Assembly (NCBI GenBank): GCA_902594545.1
Contig: CACJMO010000002.1
Coordinates: 62,001 to 126,000 of the forward strand
Direction: 5' to 3'
Length of the DNA stretch: 64,000 nt
Source of the DNA: an uncultured SAR86 cluster bacterium
Lineage (GTDB): Bacteria > Pseudomonadota > Gammaproteobacteria > Magnimaribacterales > Magnimaribacteraceae
The position numbers and the translations under genes are program-made. Under the pieces are notes generated by a model, which did no database searches, was not told the DNA's origin, and was given only the letters and a program-made list of their open reading frames with translations. Of the stretch, positions 63,301 to 64,000 are shown in pieces (position 1 is the stretch's first letter; each line of letters begins with the position of its first letter).

Positions 63301-63588
63301 GTATTCTTGACTTCGTTTACGACCATTGCAGGACTCTTGCCTATAGCGCTAGGCTATAGCATCGATCTAATTGATAGAACAATCAAATCTGGATCTTACA
63401 TTACAAGTTTTTGGGAGCAAATGGCCGGATCTCTTGTTGTTGGTTTAACAGTTGCAACAATACTAACTTTGGTTGTGACTCCTTGTGCTCTGGCTTTTTC
63501 AGATACGATTAGGTCCATACCTTCAAGAATATTTAGATTTTTATCTAGACCTTTTCTGGCTCTAAATTCTCTTAGAAAAGCAAATTAA
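60394..63588 (+). CDS. RND-family efflux transporter (HAE1-like inner membrane pump)
   Basis: A 1064-residue proton-driven exporter with the RND layout: a first helix (about 14-33), large periplasmic loops (about 40-330 and 560-850), and two groups of helices. TM4 has SMGMTIDGSIVVTEYAD with the proton-relay Asp399 followed by Gly instead of a second Asp. TM10 has AGIVVNNNIVLIDTFN, without the Lys found in AcrB. The pattern is that of the large HAE1 branch with a relaxed relay, so substrates may be drugs, lipids or secreted small molecules. No outer-membrane factor gene is in the window. Confidence 0.9.
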   Translation: MKTFITGAIKKSRTSLSILVLLALSGIFALNYLPKATEPQVSFPGAYIGVGFEGVSPEDSERLLAKPLEDALRTISGVVDIRSTSATGYAAVVVEFDQDVDIDDALYDVRVKVDEARADLPQDAREPTIREFTSTDDPILTISVASSVLPQRVLVNLTQELQDLVETHPNVLEAELNGVPEDLIEAIVDKSKLESYGISMNQLFQAVSNNNRVIPAGYQDTGTGRFAVNVPSVFSNLEDIETLPIKVSGSSVVTLKDVADVSLTFKDRGGYSRINGQQSLSIDIKKRIGTNIIDTVTDIRQMVEEKIKSFPEGIDVNFVRDDSEFALQMISELQGNVLTSIALVMIVVLAALGFRTSMLVGMAIPFSYLFALLVLFVLDKEFNFMVMFGMLISMGMTIDGSIVVTEYADRKLAEGMNRIEAYTAAATRMFWPVLSSTTTTLIAFTPLMFMPGFGAFIRDMPITVFCVLVGSLLYSLFFAPILGAMFGGLAKQSEEEVNNTRLLESSDPLSLSGASGVYARKINGYLDTPGQTISIILGAIILCIGLWAHHGKGIVYFPQVAPQFADVDILARGNLSVDEIRDIAIEAEQKIIDVEEIERLSVWSNSGGSRGLGRRSGSPDRVGGMFIDFYGEDEAVSDLNGFEIMEVLRDRLKDTSGYIVQVEEEKGGPPIGKPLQLNVSGDNEQLLVAAIGKIRSHLESMGSFIDIEDTTVTRGIEWELQINRTKAAQYGAGLSDVGASVQMVTNGIKVGEYRPLNLDREVDIRVRFPKSERNIDQLGNLNVQTMKGLVPVSSFVETNIKPATKSISRKDGKRVHSISANTVEGAIPSVQIKKVKDWLATQDLGRGVSVGDDGFDKYNKEAADFLVLGFIAMLFVMLIVLVAQFNSFYQANIVLSAILLSFGGVFVSLLILDRSFSTLQTGISCVALAGIVVNNNIVLIDTFNLLKRNNPGSTTKSLALRSAILRLRPVFLTSFTTIAGLLPIALGYSIDLIDRTIKSGSYITSFWEQMAGSLVVGLTVATILTLVVTPCALAFSDTIRSIPSRIFRFLSRPFLALNSLRKAN

Positions 63589-63626
63589 TTTCTTTATTAA
63601 AGAGCCAGTTTAAGGAAAAACTGCGC

Positions 63627-63632
63627 TATCAT
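63627..63632 (+). promoter_or_regulatory. Candidate -10 box for the TonB-dependent receptor
   Basis: TATCAT is one mismatch from the consensus -10, 35 bases before the receptor start. It is followed by ATGCACGCCC, nearly identical to ATGCACGTCC found after the candidate -10 of the DAHP synthase gene. There is no clear -35 hexamer. Confidence 0.25.
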
Positions 63633-63667
63633 ATGCACGCCCAATTGAATCAAATAATGGAATATAG

Positions 63668-64000
63668 ATGACCAAAAAACTGACTTTTTTTACTTTTGCT
63701 TTGATCACTTTCTCGATGAATGGTTTCTCGGAAGAAATTCAAGAAATAATTGTCCTTGAAAAAAAATTGTCTAGTTTAAATGAATGGTCAAATAATCAAT
63801 CTATAAGTTCAATCGATGAAGATGAGTTGGTTGAACTCGATGCTCAGCATCCAAAACAAATTTTCAGAAGATCTCCTGGAGTTTGGATAAGCAGAGGTTC
63901 TGGACAAGAGCATTTAACTGCTATTCGCTCTCCAGTCCTTACAGGCCCAGGAGCATGTGGTTCCTTTTTGTTGCTTGAGGATGGTATTCCCATTAGACCT
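63668..64000 (+). CDS. TonB-dependent outer membrane receptor, N-terminal part only
   Basis: Starts at ATG 63668-63670 with GGA seven bases upstream and runs off the window edge after 111 codons. A signal peptide (KKLTFFTFALITFSMNGFSE) is followed by a TonB-box-like EEIQEIIVLEK and the plug domain with ELDAQHPKQIFRRSPGVW, SRGSGQEHLTAIRSPVL and FLLLEDGIPIRP. That matches receptors for outer-membrane import of nutrients or siderophores. Substrate cannot be told from this part. It follows the RND transporter after 79 bases. Confidence 0.92.
   Translation, partial: MTKKLTFFTFALITFSMNGFSEEIQEIIVLEKKLSSLNEWSNNQSISSIDEDELVELDAQHPKQIFRRSPGVWISRGSGQEHLTAIRSPVLTGPGACGSFLLLEDGIPIRP

Noticed and set aside
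1-64000. Insertion sequences, CRISPR arrays, integrases, phage genes
   Set aside because: I saw no transposase or integrase motifs, no regularly spaced direct repeats and no long terminal inverted repeats. The surface locus may still have been gained by homologous recombination.

Overview
The window looks like a chromosomal segment of a low-GC, compact, Gram-negative gammaproteobacterium, most likely a marine, streamlined lineage such as SAR86. That placement is an inference from several things: AT-rich codon use, very short intergenic gaps (no gene-free stretch exceeds about 160 bases), the gammaproteobacterial gene orders gyrA-serC-pheA-hisC-tyrA-aroA-cmk-rpsA-ihfB-lapA, ubiG-phosphatase-yciK and uvrC-pgsA-tRNA-Cys-tRNA-Leu(UAA), and an RND pump next to a TonB-dependent receptor. 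I could not run a database search.

Layout. (1) 1-30261, all minus strand: a surface polysaccharide (O-antigen or capsule type, Wzx/Wzy/Wzz-dependent) locus. Read in transcription order it holds a Wzz chain-length regulator, a nucleotide-sugar dehydrogenase, an epimerase and WbpB/WbpD/WbpE-like enzymes for a diacetamido-uronic acid. A second epimerase/aminotransferase pair follows, then a methyltransferase, an AsnB-type amidotransferase, an unrecognised Rossmann protein, a formyltransferase, a polysaccharide-deacetylase-like protein that starts at ATT, and an LpxD-like acyltransferase. Next come a GT2 transferase, Wzx, Wzy, a second deacetylase-like protein, a small methyltransferase, a GT4, a second AsnB and another GT4. 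The 3' end has a five-gene acyl activation/reduction cassette (carrier protein, AMP ligase, iron-type alcohol dehydrogenase, LuxE, LuxC) and a PglC/PglD/PglE-like module that runs off the window edge. (2) 30276-37547, minus strand: tRNA-Leu(UAA), an L-2-hydroxyglutarate oxidase-like gene, tRNA-Cys, pgsA, uvrC, manC, pgi, lapA and gmhA. (3) 37591-48210, minus strand: the ihfB-rpsA-cmk-aroA-tyrA-hisC-pheA-serC-gyrA superoperon. (4) 48367-51161, minus strand: a three-subunit proton-translocating transhydrogenase. (5) 51216-53334, plus strand: ubiG, a Gph/MupP-type phosphatase and yciK, overlapping tail to tail with the minus-strand rluB-scpB-scpA-nadE group (53300-57161). (6) 57292-64000, plus strand: a DAHP synthase, a protein with three DnaT-like domains, an RND membrane-fusion protein and transporter, and the start of a TonB-dependent receptor.

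How it fits together. The sugar-nucleotide genes predict a repeat unit with amidated, N-formylated and N-acylated amino-sugar or uronic-acid residues, flipped by Wzx, polymerised by Wzy and length-controlled by Wzz. The most unusual part is the LuxC/LuxE/Fe-ADH/AMP-ligase/ACP cassette with no luciferase genes. It reads as a small pathway that reduces one carboxylic acid to an alcohol and loads an acyl group on a dedicated carrier protein, plausibly to make an N-acyl substituent (4-hydroxybutyryl would fit) for a sugar. The polysaccharide locus lies immediately downstream of the tRNA-Leu that ends a conserved tRNA block, so the boundary between core genome and variable locus falls at that tRNA.
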